DNA from: Sphingomonas gilva
GTDB lineage: Bacteria > Pseudomonadota > Alphaproteobacteria > Sphingomonadales > Sphingomonadaceae
Direction: 5' to 3'
Length of the DNA: 64,000 nucleotides
NCBI RefSeq assembly: GCF_003515075.1
Contig: NZ_QWLV01000003.1
Span: 186,001 to 250,000, forward strand
Part shown: piece after piece, positions 53,878-61,913 of the stretch
Numbering within the stretch: position 1 is the stretch's first letter
How the letters are laid out: the number at the start of each line of letters is the position of its first letter
Position numbers and translations under genes: made by a program
Notes under the pieces: generated by a model
What the model saw: the letters and a program-made list of their open reading frames with translations, nothing else
What the model was told of the DNA's origin: nothing
The model's database searches: none

Positions 53878-54588
53878 ATGCACAAGCTGACGATGACGGT
53901 TGCCGCAGCGCTCGCGCTCGCCGGATGCGGCCGGCCCGCGCCCGATCCGCGCGGCGTCGATCGGGATGAGACCTTGCTGCAGGTCAGCGCCGCCGGCCGC
54001 GCGGAGACCCGGCCGGACGAAGCGCGCTTCGCCGCCGGCGTATCGAGCATCGCGGCGAGCGCCGCGGCGGCGACCCAAGCCAACAACGAAGCGATGAACA
54101 AGGTCTTCGCCGCGCTGGAGGCGCTGGGCATCGGCCGCGACGACATGCAGACGCGGGCGCTCTCCGTCAGCCGGATCGACTATGGCCGCAACCGCGGACA
54201 GTTCGAGGCGAACAACATGGTCGAGGTCCGCGTCCGCAAGGTCGACGGCGTCGGCGCGGCGGTCGCGGCGGCGACGCAGGCGGGCGCCAACATCGTGTCC
54301 GGGCCCGATCTTCGCATCTCCGATACCGAGGCGGCCAGCCGATCGGCCTATGCCGCGGCATACAAGGCGGCCCGCGCCCGCGCCGAGACCTATGCCGACG
54401 CTGCGGGTCTGAAGATCGCGCGCGTTCTCGCCATCCGCGACGGCGGCGATCCAGGCCGGCCGATCCCCTATTATGGCGGCATGGCCGCGCCCGAGGCTGT
54501 CGCGCAAGCGGCCGCGCCGCCGGTCAGCGCCGGGACGACCACCAGCGAGGTGCGCGTCAGCGTCGATTTCGCGCTGAGCGCGAAATAG
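53878..54588 (+). CDS. SIMPL (DUF541) domain lipoprotein
   Basis: A 236-residue exported protein; the lipobox is in ALALAGCGRP (Cys at about residue 17). The SIMPL domain runs LQVSAAGRAETRPDEARFAA to EVRVRKVDGVGAAVAAATQA and SAYAAAYKAARARAETYADA, ending in a STSEVRVSV-type strand. These periplasmic proteins are linked to oxidative stress and signalling. It starts one base after the ung stop. Confidence 0.87.
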   Translation: MHKLTMTVAAALALAGCGRPAPDPRGVDRDETLLQVSAAGRAETRPDEARFAAGVSSIAASAAAATQANNEAMNKVFAALEALGIGRDDMQTRALSVSRIDYGRNRGQFEANNMVEVRVRKVDGVGAAVAAATQAGANIVSGPDLRISDTEAASRSAYAAAYKAARARAETYADAAGLKIARVLAIRDGGDPGRPIPYYGGMAAPEAVAQAAAPPVSAGTTTSEVRVSVDFALSAK

Positions 54589-54599
54589 GGAGAGCCCTC

Positions 54600-55028
54600 A
54601 TGCCCGACATCGTCCGCGGCGGTTTTCACCATATCGACCTGAATGTCAGCGATCTGGCGGCGGCGAAGGCGGTTTACGGCCCGTTTCTCGAGTTCCTTGG
54701 CTATACCTGCGTCAAGGACGACGCCGAGGGCTGCGAATGGGATCTGCGCCAGGACGGTCGCGGCGCCGCGCTCGGCCTCAAGCCGTGCGATCCGGCGCTC
54801 TCCGACCATGTCCACAAGCGTTACGCGCCGGGCCTGCACCACCTGGCCTGGCGAGCCGAGAGCCGCGCCGATGTCGACGCGGTCCACGCGCTGCTGGTCG
54901 AACACGGGGTCACGATCCTCGACCCGCCCGCGCATTACCCGGAATATTGGGGCGATTATTACGCGGTGTTCTTCGAGGACCCGGACGGCATGAAGCTGGA
55001 GGTGGTCCACTCCCCCGGCTGGCTCTAG
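54600..55028 (+). CDS. VOC family protein (third in window)
   Basis: A 142-residue glyoxalase-fold protein: FHHIDLNVSDLAAAKAVYGP, LHHLAWRAESRADVDAVHAL, and VFFEDPDGMKLEVVHSPGW. Candidate metal ligands are His10 or 11, His81 or 82 and Glu134, so it may be a metal enzyme such as a lyase or dioxygenase. GGGAGA precedes the ATG. It overlaps the convergent KTSC gene by 4 nt. Confidence 0.87.
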   Translation: MPDIVRGGFHHIDLNVSDLAAAKAVYGPFLEFLGYTCVKDDAEGCEWDLRQDGRGAALGLKPCDPALSDHVHKRYAPGLHHLAWRAESRADVDAVHALLVEHGVTILDPPAHYPEYWGDYYAVFFEDPDGMKLEVVHSPGWL

Positions 55029-55225
55029 CCGCCGAGGCGTTCGAAGGCGTAGCGGTCGCGGATGCGGCGGTTGAAGAAGCCGCCCTTCGACGTCGCCCGG
55101 CGCATCGCCTCGGCTACCGAAGGCGGAACATCGGCGTAGCTGTAGCGGCGGCCCGTGATGAACTCGATCTCCAGCCGACGCCGATCGGCGTCGTAATCAT
55201 AACGGCGGATCGCAGTCGAAGGCAT
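55025..55225 (-). CDS. KTSC domain protein
   Basis: A 66-residue protein, MPSTAIRRYDYDADRRRLEI then EFITGRRYSYADVPPSVAEA, ending SKGGFFNRRIRDRYAFERL. This is the whole KTSC domain, found near lysyl-tRNA synthetase domains and in phages; the function is unproven. No signal. It lies 49 bases from the next minus-strand gene. Confidence 0.88.
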   Translation of the reverse strand: MPSTAIRRYDYDADRRRLEIEFITGRRYSYADVPPSVAEAMRRATSKGGFFNRRIRDRYAFERLGG

Positions 55226-55274
55226 GCGGACCAAACGCACGAAGCGCGCGCCTGTTGCCGTGCGGCATGCTTGA

Positions 55275-55811
55275 TCAATCGGTGCAGGCGATGACGAAAT
55301 CGCGCGCCATCTCCGCGGGCGGCGCCGGATGCGGGCCGTTCGTCTGCGCGCCATAGTTGATCGCGGGCCGCCCGGCGAGGATGGCGGCGAGTTCGGTCGG
55401 CACCGGTCCCACGCCGGTGACCCCTCCGCGCAGCGGATCGCCCGCGGGGTCGGCGACCAGCGCGACCACCGCGCCGCCCGCGCCCAGCGACATCCGCTCC
55501 TCGCTGCCGACCGGACGGAAGCCCGGCACGTTGACGAGGAGATCGTCATCGCCCGCGGGGCAGAAGAGATGGACCAGCCGCTCGCCGTCGCGGCGGGCGA
55601 GGAACAGGCCGCTGCCCTCGCCGCTCGACACCATGTCCCAGGCGCCGGCCAGCGCTTCGATGCCGGGCGCGGCGGCATTGGCCGCCACGATTGCGACGGC
55701 CGCGTTCGCGGTATCCGGCGAAGCCATGTCGTCGGCCTCCGCGTCTCCGGTTGACGAAGGAGCGCACGCGGCGAGCAGGGCGGCAAGCAGGCAAGGCGTG
55801 AGCGGTCGCAT
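55275..55811 (-). CDS. Hypothetical lipoprotein
   Basis: A 178-residue lipoprotein; the signal MRPLTPCLLAALLAACAPSS has its lipobox Cys at about residue 16. GGAGAAAGG precedes ATG 55811. The mature part is strand-rich (GAWDMVSSGEGSGLFLARRD, GERLVHLFCPAG, SLGAGGAVVALVADPAGDPL) and could bind a small ligand. No family is recognised. Confidence 0.72.
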   Translation of the reverse strand: MRPLTPCLLAALLAACAPSSTGDAEADDMASPDTANAAVAIVAANAAAPGIEALAGAWDMVSSGEGSGLFLARRDGERLVHLFCPAGDDDLLVNVPGFRPVGSEERMSLGAGGAVVALVADPAGDPLRGGVTGVGPVPTELAAILAGRPAINYGAQTNGPHPAPPAEMARDFVIACTD

Positions 55812-55978
55812 CCTTTCTCCTCCGAAGATTCGCATGGGGAATGCTCCGCACAGCGGCGATGTTCCGCCGGGGCCTCCATATGGCGGAATCGAGCAAGTCA
55901 TGCCGACGATGGACAGCGCCGGCTTGATGCCGGGCGCGCCGAGGTGCAGGCTGTGATCGAGCGAAGCGGGAGAGGGTG

Positions 55979-56512
55979 ATGCGGGTTGCACTGATCGCGG
56001 GCGCGCTGGCGCTGGCCGGCTGCTCGGGCGGTGATGCGAACGAAACGGCGGCGGCGAACGGCGTGCTGCCGCCGGGGCCGGTGACCAACGCCAGCGCGGT
56101 CGCGGGCGAGGCCGTGCCGGCGGAGGTGCGTGCGCTCGCCGAGCAGACCGTGCCGGGGATGACCATCGCCGAGGCCGAGCGCAAGGAGCGCGAGGGACGC
56201 GTCTATTATGACGTCGAGGGGACGCGGCCCGACGGCAGCGAGGTCGAGCTCGACATGCTGGAGGAGAAGGGCGCCTTCCGCGTGGTCGAGATCCAGCGCG
56301 ACATCGCCTGGAGCGAGGCGCCCGCCGCCGCCATAGCCGCGGCCAGGGCGGCGGCGGGCGCATTCGCGCCCGAGCGCGTGATCGAGAGCACCCAGACCGA
56401 CGGCACGGTGATCTACGAGCTGTTCGCCCCCGGCCGCACCGACGAACCGGCGATGGAGGTGCGGATGAAGGACGGCAAGGCCGAACTGCTGGGCGAGCGC
56501 TGGGCGCATTGA
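55979..56512 (+). CDS. PepSY-like hypothetical lipoprotein
   Basis: A 177-residue protein, MRVALIAGALALAGCSGGDA, with the lipobox Cys at about residue 15. The central VPAEVRALAEQTVPGMTIAE, then YYDVEGTRPDGSEVELDMLE, resembles PepSY repeats, which often inhibit or sense peptidases or metals. A second, weaker repeat may lie in PERVIESTQTDGTVIYELFA. It is divergent from the preceding lipoprotein gene. Confidence 0.75.
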   Translation: MRVALIAGALALAGCSGGDANETAAANGVLPPGPVTNASAVAGEAVPAEVRALAEQTVPGMTIAEAERKEREGRVYYDVEGTRPDGSEVELDMLEEKGAFRVVEIQRDIAWSEAPAAAIAAARAAAGAFAPERVIESTQTDGTVIYELFAPGRTDEPAMEVRMKDGKAELLGERWAH

Positions 56513-56600
56513 GGCCGCTCGGCCAATCTGGTTAACCCAATCTTCGTAAGCGCTTGCGATATCGCGGCGGCGGGCTATGGCCGCGTGCAGTCGTGGGGGA

Positions 56601-57749
56601 ATGACGATGCGGAAGGTGGCGCGCGCCGCATTGGCAAGGTGGTTTCCCGCCGTGCCGTCGGCGATCGCGCCCGCGCTTGCCGCCTATCAGTTCGACAGCA
56701 TCCGCCGCCAGGTGCCGATCCTCCATATGATCGCCATCCTCAACCTGCTGATCGTCGATTTCGTGCTGTGGCGGCAGCACACGCCCGCCGGCTATTACGC
56801 CTGGACGTCGGCGATCATCCTGTTCTGCCTGTGGCGGATCGTGACATGGCGGCGGCGCAACCGCGCGGCGCGGCCAGGACCGGCGGAAATGGGCCGTTTC
56901 CTCGCCGGCGCGAACCGCGCGGCGATCGGCTCGGTGGCGATCGTCAGCGCCTTCGCCGCCGCGACCTATCTGGCTGGCGGGTTCGATTATCCGCTGCTGA
57001 TCCCGATCTCGCTCGCCTTCGGCGTGTTCAGCATCGCCCATTGCCTGGCGCCGATGCGCCTCGCCTCGGTCGCCACGCTCGTCGCCGGCATCGCGCCGTG
57101 CGGCCTCGCCATGCTGCTCACGGGCAATTTCATGGCGCAGGTGATCGCCGTCAGCATGATGAGCGTCGCCGCGCTCAAGATCGGCTTCCTGCGCGATTAT
57201 CACGGCCAGATGATCGCGCGGCTGGCGCTGCAGCAGCAGATCCACGATCTCGCCGCGCGCGATCCGCTGACCGGGCTCGCCAATCGGCGCGCGATCCACG
57301 ACCGGATCGAGGCGGCGATCGCGCGGGGCGAGGATTTCGCCGTGGCGCTGATCGATCTCGACGATTTCAAGGGGCTGAACGACAGCCGCGGTCATCATGC
57401 CGGCGATGCGATGCTGCGACTGATCGCCGAGCGGCTGGCGGCGCATGCCGGGCCCGACGGCGTCGCCGGGCGGCTGGGCGGGGACGAGTTCGTCGTGCTG
57501 CTGGAGCGCGTCGCGGACGCGGCGGCGATCCGCGCGCGGATGGACGAACTGGTCGCGGCGCTCGCCGGGCCGGCGATGATCGAAGGCGAGACCGTCGCGC
57601 CCGCCGCCAGCCTGGGCTTCGCCACCTTCCCCGAGTGCGGGCGCGATCTGGATGCGCTGACCCGCGCCGCCGACGCCGCGCTCTACGCCGCCAAGCGCGA
57701 GGGCAAGGGCCGCGCGCGCGGGCGTCGCAGCGTGGCGGAAGCGGCCTGA
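56601..57749 (+). CDS. Membrane GGDEF diguanylate cyclase
   Basis: A 382-residue protein with about six N-terminal membrane helices (to about residue 210), a short coiled linker (LALQQQIHDLAARDPLTGL) and a GGDEF domain. The active site is RLGGDEFVVLLE (about 292-303), so cyclic-di-GMP synthesis is expected. The inhibitory RxxD I-site, usually five residues before GGDEF, is not seen (the equivalent reads AGPD), so product inhibition is probably absent. The N-terminal helices may sense a ligand. ATG 56607 is an alternative. Confidence 0.9.
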   Translation: MTMRKVARAALARWFPAVPSAIAPALAAYQFDSIRRQVPILHMIAILNLLIVDFVLWRQHTPAGYYAWTSAIILFCLWRIVTWRRRNRAARPGPAEMGRFLAGANRAAIGSVAIVSAFAAATYLAGGFDYPLLIPISLAFGVFSIAHCLAPMRLASVATLVAGIAPCGLAMLLTGNFMAQVIAVSMMSVAALKIGFLRDYHGQMIARLALQQQIHDLAARDPLTGLANRRAIHDRIEAAIARGEDFAVALIDLDDFKGLNDSRGHHAGDAMLRLIAERLAAHAGPDGVAGRLGGDEFVVLLERVADAAAIRARMDELVAALAGPAMIEGETVAPAASLGFATFPECGRDLDALTRAADAALYAAKREGKGRARGRRSVAEAA

Positions 57750-57980
57750 TCGAAGCGCCTTCGCAAAGAAGAGGCAAATACTGGCCAAACAACGGTAAAG
57801 TAGCGGCATGCAAGTCGGCGAATCGGCTTCTATACATGCGGATGAACGCCAGATTTACAGATCGGTATCCGGTCTTGACTATGGTCTTTTGGCAACAATT
57901 TTGTTCGCTTCGCCGTTTCATCCGCTCGATTCATCCGAAACGCGGCATCCTATTCCCTCGCGCCCGCATTGACGGGAGCC
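57750..57980. other. A/T-richer spacer upstream of the Pro/Ala-rich membrane protein
   Basis: A 231-nt spacer with less GC than the flanks and no supportable gene. A TTGACT hexamer near 57873 could be a -35 element for the downstream gene, but I see no matching -10 element. Confidence 0.4.
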
Positions 57981-59057
57981 ATGATTATCAAGAGTCATCT
58001 CATCCGCCCCGGCATGACCGCGATTGCCGCTGTCATCGCCATCTCTTCCACGCCGCTGCTCGCGCAGGATGCGACCGTGCAGCCGCAAACCCAGGCGACG
58101 ACGCCTGCGCCGGTGACGCCGCCGCCCGTGGTGCGCACCGCGCCGAGCAGCACGGCCCCGAGCATGACCACGACCGTCACGCCGCAACCCGCGACGCCGA
58201 CCATCCAGTCCGCGCCGGTCGTCCCCGCGCCCGCCGCGACGCCGACCGTCGCCCCGCCGGCGCCCGCGCCCGCGGAGCCCGAACCCGCGCCGGTCACACG
58301 CTCGGCAGAGCCCGAACGCGCCGCACCCGCGCGGACAAGCCGGCGCGAAGCGCCTGCGGCCGCCGAGCGGCCCGCGACCGTCCCGGCAGCGCCTGCTCCC
58401 GCTGAAGCACAGCCGCTAGCGCCGCCCGTCGCCGTCGAGGCTGTGCCCACCCCCACGCCGCTTGACGCGCAGGCAGCGCCGGCGCCCGTCGCCGGCCCCG
58501 CCGGCGCGAGCAACGACATGCTGCCGCTGATCGGCGCCGGGGCGCTTGCCGCGCTCGCGCTCGGCGCGGCGGGATTCGCGCTCAGCCGCCGCCGGCGTCG
58601 CCGCGACGAGGAGGCTTGGGACGCCGTGGAGTTCGAACCGGCTCCCGAGGCGGCGGCCGAACGGCCCGTGACGGAAGCGCCGCAGCCGGCGACCGAGGCC
58701 CCGACTCCGGGCCCGGCTTTCGCCCGCGATGCCGAGACGGACCCGGCGCCGATCGCCGCAGGCGCCGCGGCGCTGCCCAACGGCTTCGATCTTTCGCGCT
58801 ACGGCCGTCACGTCCAGGCCGCCTATCGCGGGCCGACGCCGGAGAACCCCTTCGTCTCGCTCAAGAAGCGGCTGACGCGCGCGCATTTCTACGACATGCA
58901 GGAAGCGCGCGCGGCCGAGGCGGCAAGGGCCGCCGCTGCCGCGCCGCAACCGGCCGCCGCTCGCCCGGCGGAGCCGGTTCGCGACCGGTTCGAGGTGCGT
59001 CGCCCCGGCACGTCGCCCGCGCGGCCCGGCGGATTGCGCCCGGCATTCCAGCGCTGA
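57981..59057 (+). CDS. Pro/Ala-rich membrane-anchored hypothetical protein
   Basis: A 358-residue protein with a signal peptide (MTAIAAVIAISSTPLLAQDA after a short basic start), a 140-residue Pro/Ala/Thr-rich low-complexity region, one membrane helix (MLPLIGAGALAALALGAAGF, about 175-196) followed by a basic run, and a cytoplasmic tail. The tail has a conserved-looking block FDLSRYGRHVQAAYRGPTPE then NPFVSLKKRLTRAHFYD. Sphingomonads carry related proteins; the function is unknown. The Pro/Ala part probably spans the periplasm. Confidence 0.72.
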   Translation: MIIKSHLIRPGMTAIAAVIAISSTPLLAQDATVQPQTQATTPAPVTPPPVVRTAPSSTAPSMTTTVTPQPATPTIQSAPVVPAPAATPTVAPPAPAPAEPEPAPVTRSAEPERAAPARTSRREAPAAAERPATVPAAPAPAEAQPLAPPVAVEAVPTPTPLDAQAAPAPVAGPAGASNDMLPLIGAGALAALALGAAGFALSRRRRRRDEEAWDAVEFEPAPEAAAERPVTEAPQPATEAPTPGPAFARDAETDPAPIAAGAAALPNGFDLSRYGRHVQAAYRGPTPENPFVSLKKRLTRAHFYDMQEARAAEAARAAAAAPQPAAARPAEPVRDRFEVRRPGTSPARPGGLRPAFQR

Positions 59058-59142
59058 GCCGGCCGGTCCGGCAAGACGCGGCGTCGCCACCCGGAGCTTC
59101 CGGGCGGCGGCGCCGCTCTTCGTTGGTCGATCGGGGAAGGGA

Positions 59143-59218
59143 TGGTGGGTCCGCCGGGACTCGAACCCGGGACCTCTCGATTAAAAGTCGCTTGCTCTAC
59201 CAACTGAGCTACGGACCC
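59143..59218 (-). tRNA. tRNA-Lys (anticodon UUU)
   Basis: A 76-nt cloverleaf with encoded CCA: acceptor GGGTCCG/CGGACCC, D arm GCTC-AGTTGGTA-GAGC, anticodon loop CTTTTAA, T arm CCGGG-TTCGAGT-CCCGG. In the anticodon stem (AGCGA/TCGAG) only the three lower pairs are canonical; 27-43 and 28-42 are purine-purine (A-G and G-A). Confidence 0.96.
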
Positions 59219-59221
59219 ACA

Positions 59222-59704
59222 TCATCCGGCGCGCGAGGTAGGCCTGCGCGCCCCCGCGGTCAACCGCGCGTGGAGCTGGCGCACGGTCAGCCCCGTCAGC
59301 GGATCGCGCCAGCCCGGCGCGATCTCGGCGAGCGGCTCCAGCACGAAAACGCGCTCGCGAAAGCGCGGATGCGGCACCGTAAGCGCGGAACCGGCGAAGC
59401 AGCCGCCCGACCACAGCACGATATCGAGATCGAGCACGCGCCCCCCCCAGCGCCGCCCGGCGCGGCGGCCCGCGGCGCGCTCCATCGCCTTGAGCGCCTC
59501 GAGCAGCGCATCGGGCGCGAGTTCGCTTTCGATCAGCGCCGCCGCGTTGGCGTAACGCCGCAGTGACGGGCCGAGGGGCGCGGTCTCGATGATCCGCGAC
59601 GCGGCGATCACCCCGGGCAGCGCGGCGATCGCCGCCGCCGTCACGCGTCTGGGCGGCCCCGCGCGCCCGGGCCGGTTGCTGCCGATGGCGACAAGATAAT
59701 GCAC
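59222..59704 (-). CDS. folK: 6-hydroxymethyl-7,8-dihydropterin pyrophosphokinase
   Basis: A folate-pathway enzyme of 160 residues. It starts MHYLVAIGSNRPGRAG, with the pterin and ATP motifs ETAPLGPSLRRYANAAALIE and RWGGRVLDLDIVLWSGGCF (the two metal Asp in DLDI), then VPHPRFRERVFVLEPLAEIA. It lies directly downstream of tRNA-Lys on the minus strand. Confidence 0.93.
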   Translation of the reverse strand: MHYLVAIGSNRPGRAGPPRRVTAAAIAALPGVIAASRIIETAPLGPSLRRYANAAALIESELAPDALLEALKAMERAAGRRAGRRWGGRVLDLDIVLWSGGCFAGSALTVPHPRFRERVFVLEPLAEIAPGWRDPLTGLTVRQLHARLTAGARRPTSRAG

Positions 59705-59782
59705 CTGAATACCGTTCGGGCTGAGCTTGCCGAAGCCCCGTCCTTCCCTTCCAGCCGTTGCAAGAAGAAGGACGGCCCCCTT

Positions 59783-59830
59783 CGGCGAAGCTCAGGACAG
59801 GCTTCGACAAGCTCAGGGCGAACGGGTCCG
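59783..59830. repeat. Dispersed intergenic repeat, inverted form
   Basis: GCGAAGCTCAGGACAGGCTT followed by CGACAAGCTCAGGGCGAAC is the reverse orientation of the unit at 21571 and 34618, with a second half. It sits between divergent folK and the uracil-DNA glycosylase gene. Confidence 0.7.
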
Positions 59831-59867
59831 GGTAGATAAGATCGAAGGCAACGCCTATCCGCCCGCC

Positions 59868-60536
59868 ATGTTCGCGCCAAGCCCGATTCCCGAAACCGAG
59901 CCGCCCCATGATTGCCCGCGCTGCCCGCGCCTCGTCGCCTTCCGCGAGCAATTGCGCGCCGAGCATCCCGATTGGTGGAACGCGCCGGTAAACGCGTTCG
60001 GCGATCCAGGCGCTTGGCTCGCCATCGTCGGCCTCGCCCCGGGCAAGCACGGCGCCAACCGCACCGGCCGCCCCTTCACCGGCGATTACGCGGGCGACCT
60101 GCTGTTCGCCACGCTCGCCAAATATGGCCTGGCGACGGGCCGCTACGAAGGTCGCCCCGACGATAGCCTGCGCCTGAACGGCGCGATCATCGTCAATTCG
60201 GTCAAGTGCCTGCCGCCGCAGAACAAGCCCACGCCCGAGGAGATCCGCACCTGCCGCCCCTTCCTCGAAGGGCAGGCGGCGGTGCTGCCGGGCGCGCGCA
60301 TCTTTATCGCGCTCGGCCAGATCGCGCATCAGTCGGCGGTGAAGATACTGGGCGGGCGGCTCCCGAAATGCCGCTTCGGCCATCTCGCCGAGCACCGCAT
60401 GCCGGGCGGGCGCGTGCTGATCGACAGCTATCACTGCTCCAGATACAATCAGAATACCGGCCGGCTGACGGCAGAAATGTTCGAGAGCGTCTTCGCCCGC
60501 GCAACCCTGTTGCGCGATATGGGCATTGCTGGCTAA
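59868..60536 (+). CDS. Family-5 uracil-DNA glycosylase (UDGb-like)
   Basis: A 222-residue glycosylase. An N-terminal Cys pair (CPRCPR) and later Cys residues in VKCLPP and YHCSRYN may hold an iron-sulfur cluster. The motifs are LAPGKHGANRTGRPFTGDYA (about 57-76), IVNSVKCLPPQNKPTPEE and the C-terminal SYHCSRYNQNTGRLT. Members remove uracil and some deaminated or oxidised bases. It complements the family-1 Ung encoded at 53.2 kb. Confidence 0.9.
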   Translation: MFAPSPIPETEPPHDCPRCPRLVAFREQLRAEHPDWWNAPVNAFGDPGAWLAIVGLAPGKHGANRTGRPFTGDYAGDLLFATLAKYGLATGRYEGRPDDSLRLNGAIIVNSVKCLPPQNKPTPEEIRTCRPFLEGQAAVLPGARIFIALGQIAHQSAVKILGGRLPKCRFGHLAEHRMPGGRVLIDSYHCSRYNQNTGRLTAEMFESVFARATLLRDMGIAG

Positions 60537-60571
60537 GACGCGCCAAACTTCGTCCGAGACAGGGAAGAACG

Positions 60572-60700
60572 ATGGCCGAGCACGGCGAGATGGACATGAA
60601 GGCGCACGTCAAGACCTATGGCGGCGTGATGAGCCTCCTCAAATGGGGAACGATCGTCAGCTTCGTGGCGGCGCTCGCCGTCATCTTCATGATCTCCTGA
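60572..60700 (+). CDS. aa3-type cytochrome c oxidase subunit IV
   Basis: A 42-residue single-helix protein, MAEHGEMDMKAHVKTYGGVM then a membrane helix. The length and the K-x-Y-G-G/F motif before the helix match the small bacterial aa3 subunit IV. It sits 11 bases upstream of pntAA, as in relatives, and would assemble with cytochrome oxidase encoded elsewhere. Confidence 0.87.
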   Translation: MAEHGEMDMKAHVKTYGGVMSLLKWGTIVSFVAALAVIFMIS

Positions 60701-60711
60701 CCGGTTCGCGC

Positions 60712-61839
60712 GTGAAGATCGCGGTCCTGAAGGAGCTCGCCGCGGGCGAACGCCGCGTCGCCGCCACGCCCGAAACGGTCAAGAAGTTCGCCGCGCTCGG
60801 CGCCGAGATGACGGTCGAGCGCGGCGCGGGTGTCGCGGCATCCTATGCCGACGCAGATTACGAGGCGGCCGGCGCGACGCTGGCCGATCGTGCGGGCGCG
60901 ATCGCGGGCGCCGACATCCTGCTCGGCGTGCAAGGGCCACCGCCCGACAGCCTCTCCGGGGTCAAGCAGGGCGCCTGGCTCGTCGCCGGGCTCAATCCCT
61001 TCGGTGAGCGCGCGCGGGTCGACGACTACGCCAAGCTCGGCATAGAGGCGCTGGCGATGGAGTTCATGCCGCGCATCACCCGCGCGCAATCGATGGACAT
61101 CCTGTCGAGCCAGGCCAATCTCGCCGGCTATAAGGCGGTGCTCGACGCGGCGGCGGAATATGGCCGCGCCTTCCCGATGATGATGACCGCGGCGGGCACG
61201 ATCTCCGCCGCCAAGGTCTTCGTGATGGGCGTCGGCGTCGCCGGGCTGCAGGCGATCGCCACCGCGCGCCGGCTGGGCGCGCAGGTCTCGGCGACCGACG
61301 TGCGCTCGGCGACCAGGGAGCAGATCCAGTCGCTCGGCGCCAAGCCGATCTTCGTCGAGAATGTGAAGGGCATCGAGGGCGAGGGATCGGGCGGCTACGC
61401 CACCGAGATGTCCGACGAATACAAGACGGCGCAGGCCGAGCTGGTCTCCTCGCACATCGCCAAGCAGGACATCGTCATCACCACCGCGCTGATCCCCGGG
61501 CGTCCGGCTCCAAGGCTGATCAGCGACGCGCAGCTCGCGACGATGCGCCCCGGCAGCGTCATCGTCGACTTGGCGGTGGAGGCCGGCGGCAATGTCGAAG
61601 GCGCGGTCGCGGGCGAGGTGGTCGAGAAGCACGGCGTCAAGATCGTCGGCCACCGCAACGTGCCGAGCCGCCTCGCGACCGACGCCTCGGCGCTGTTCGC
61701 CCGCAACCTCCACACCTTCCTCTCGACCTTCTGGGACAAGGAAGCGGGCAAACCCGTCCTCCCCGAAGGCGACGAGATCGGCGACGCGATCCGCCTGACG
61801 CGCGGCGGCGAAGTGGTGAGCGAGAGGCTGAGGGGGTGA
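60712..61839 (+). CDS. pntAA: NAD(P) transhydrogenase subunit alpha part 1
   Basis: The NAD(H)-binding domain I of the proton-translocating transhydrogenase, 375 residues from GTG 60712 (MKIAVLKELAAGERRVAATP). The NAD fold is VFVMGVGVAGLQAIATARRL (about 169-188), followed by DVRSATREQIQSLGA and HRNVPSRLATDASALFARN. The end (LPEGDEIGDAIRLTRGGEVV) is repeated, with some differences, at the end of the chimeric ORF at 62313-62474. Confidence 0.94.
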   Translation: MKIAVLKELAAGERRVAATPETVKKFAALGAEMTVERGAGVAASYADADYEAAGATLADRAGAIAGADILLGVQGPPPDSLSGVKQGAWLVAGLNPFGERARVDDYAKLGIEALAMEFMPRITRAQSMDILSSQANLAGYKAVLDAAAEYGRAFPMMMTAAGTISAAKVFVMGVGVAGLQAIATARRLGAQVSATDVRSATREQIQSLGAKPIFVENVKGIEGEGSGGYATEMSDEYKTAQAELVSSHIAKQDIVITTALIPGRPAPRLISDAQLATMRPGSVIVDLAVEAGGNVEGAVAGEVVEKHGVKIVGHRNVPSRLATDASALFARNLHTFLSTFWDKEAGKPVLPEGDEIGDAIRLTRGGEVVSERLRG

Positions 61840-61853
61840 ACGAGGCCGCCGCC

Positions 61854-61904
61854 AATCCTCCCCGCTACGGGGAGGGGGACCGCGCGAAGCGCGGTGGAGG
61901 GGGC
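61854..61904 (+). repeat. Palindromic repeat copy 2, left of the DUF559 gene
   Basis: This 51-nt element reads AATCCTCCCC, GCTAC, GGGGAGGGGGACC, then CGCGC-gaa-GCGCG type palindrome, then GTGGAGGGGGC. It lies between the pntAA stop and the DUF559 ATG (61914) in the orientation opposite to copy 3. Confidence 0.85.
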
Positions 61905-61913
61905 TCTCCACCC

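Noticed and set aside
60616..61911. 431-codon minus-strand frame opposite pntAA
   Set aside because: Antisense shadow of a clearly identified transhydrogenase gene.
61836..61913. GTG-started N-terminal extension of the DUF559 protein
   Set aside because: These codons translate the palindromic repeat and overlap the pntAA stop; DUF559 family sequence begins only at ATG 61914.
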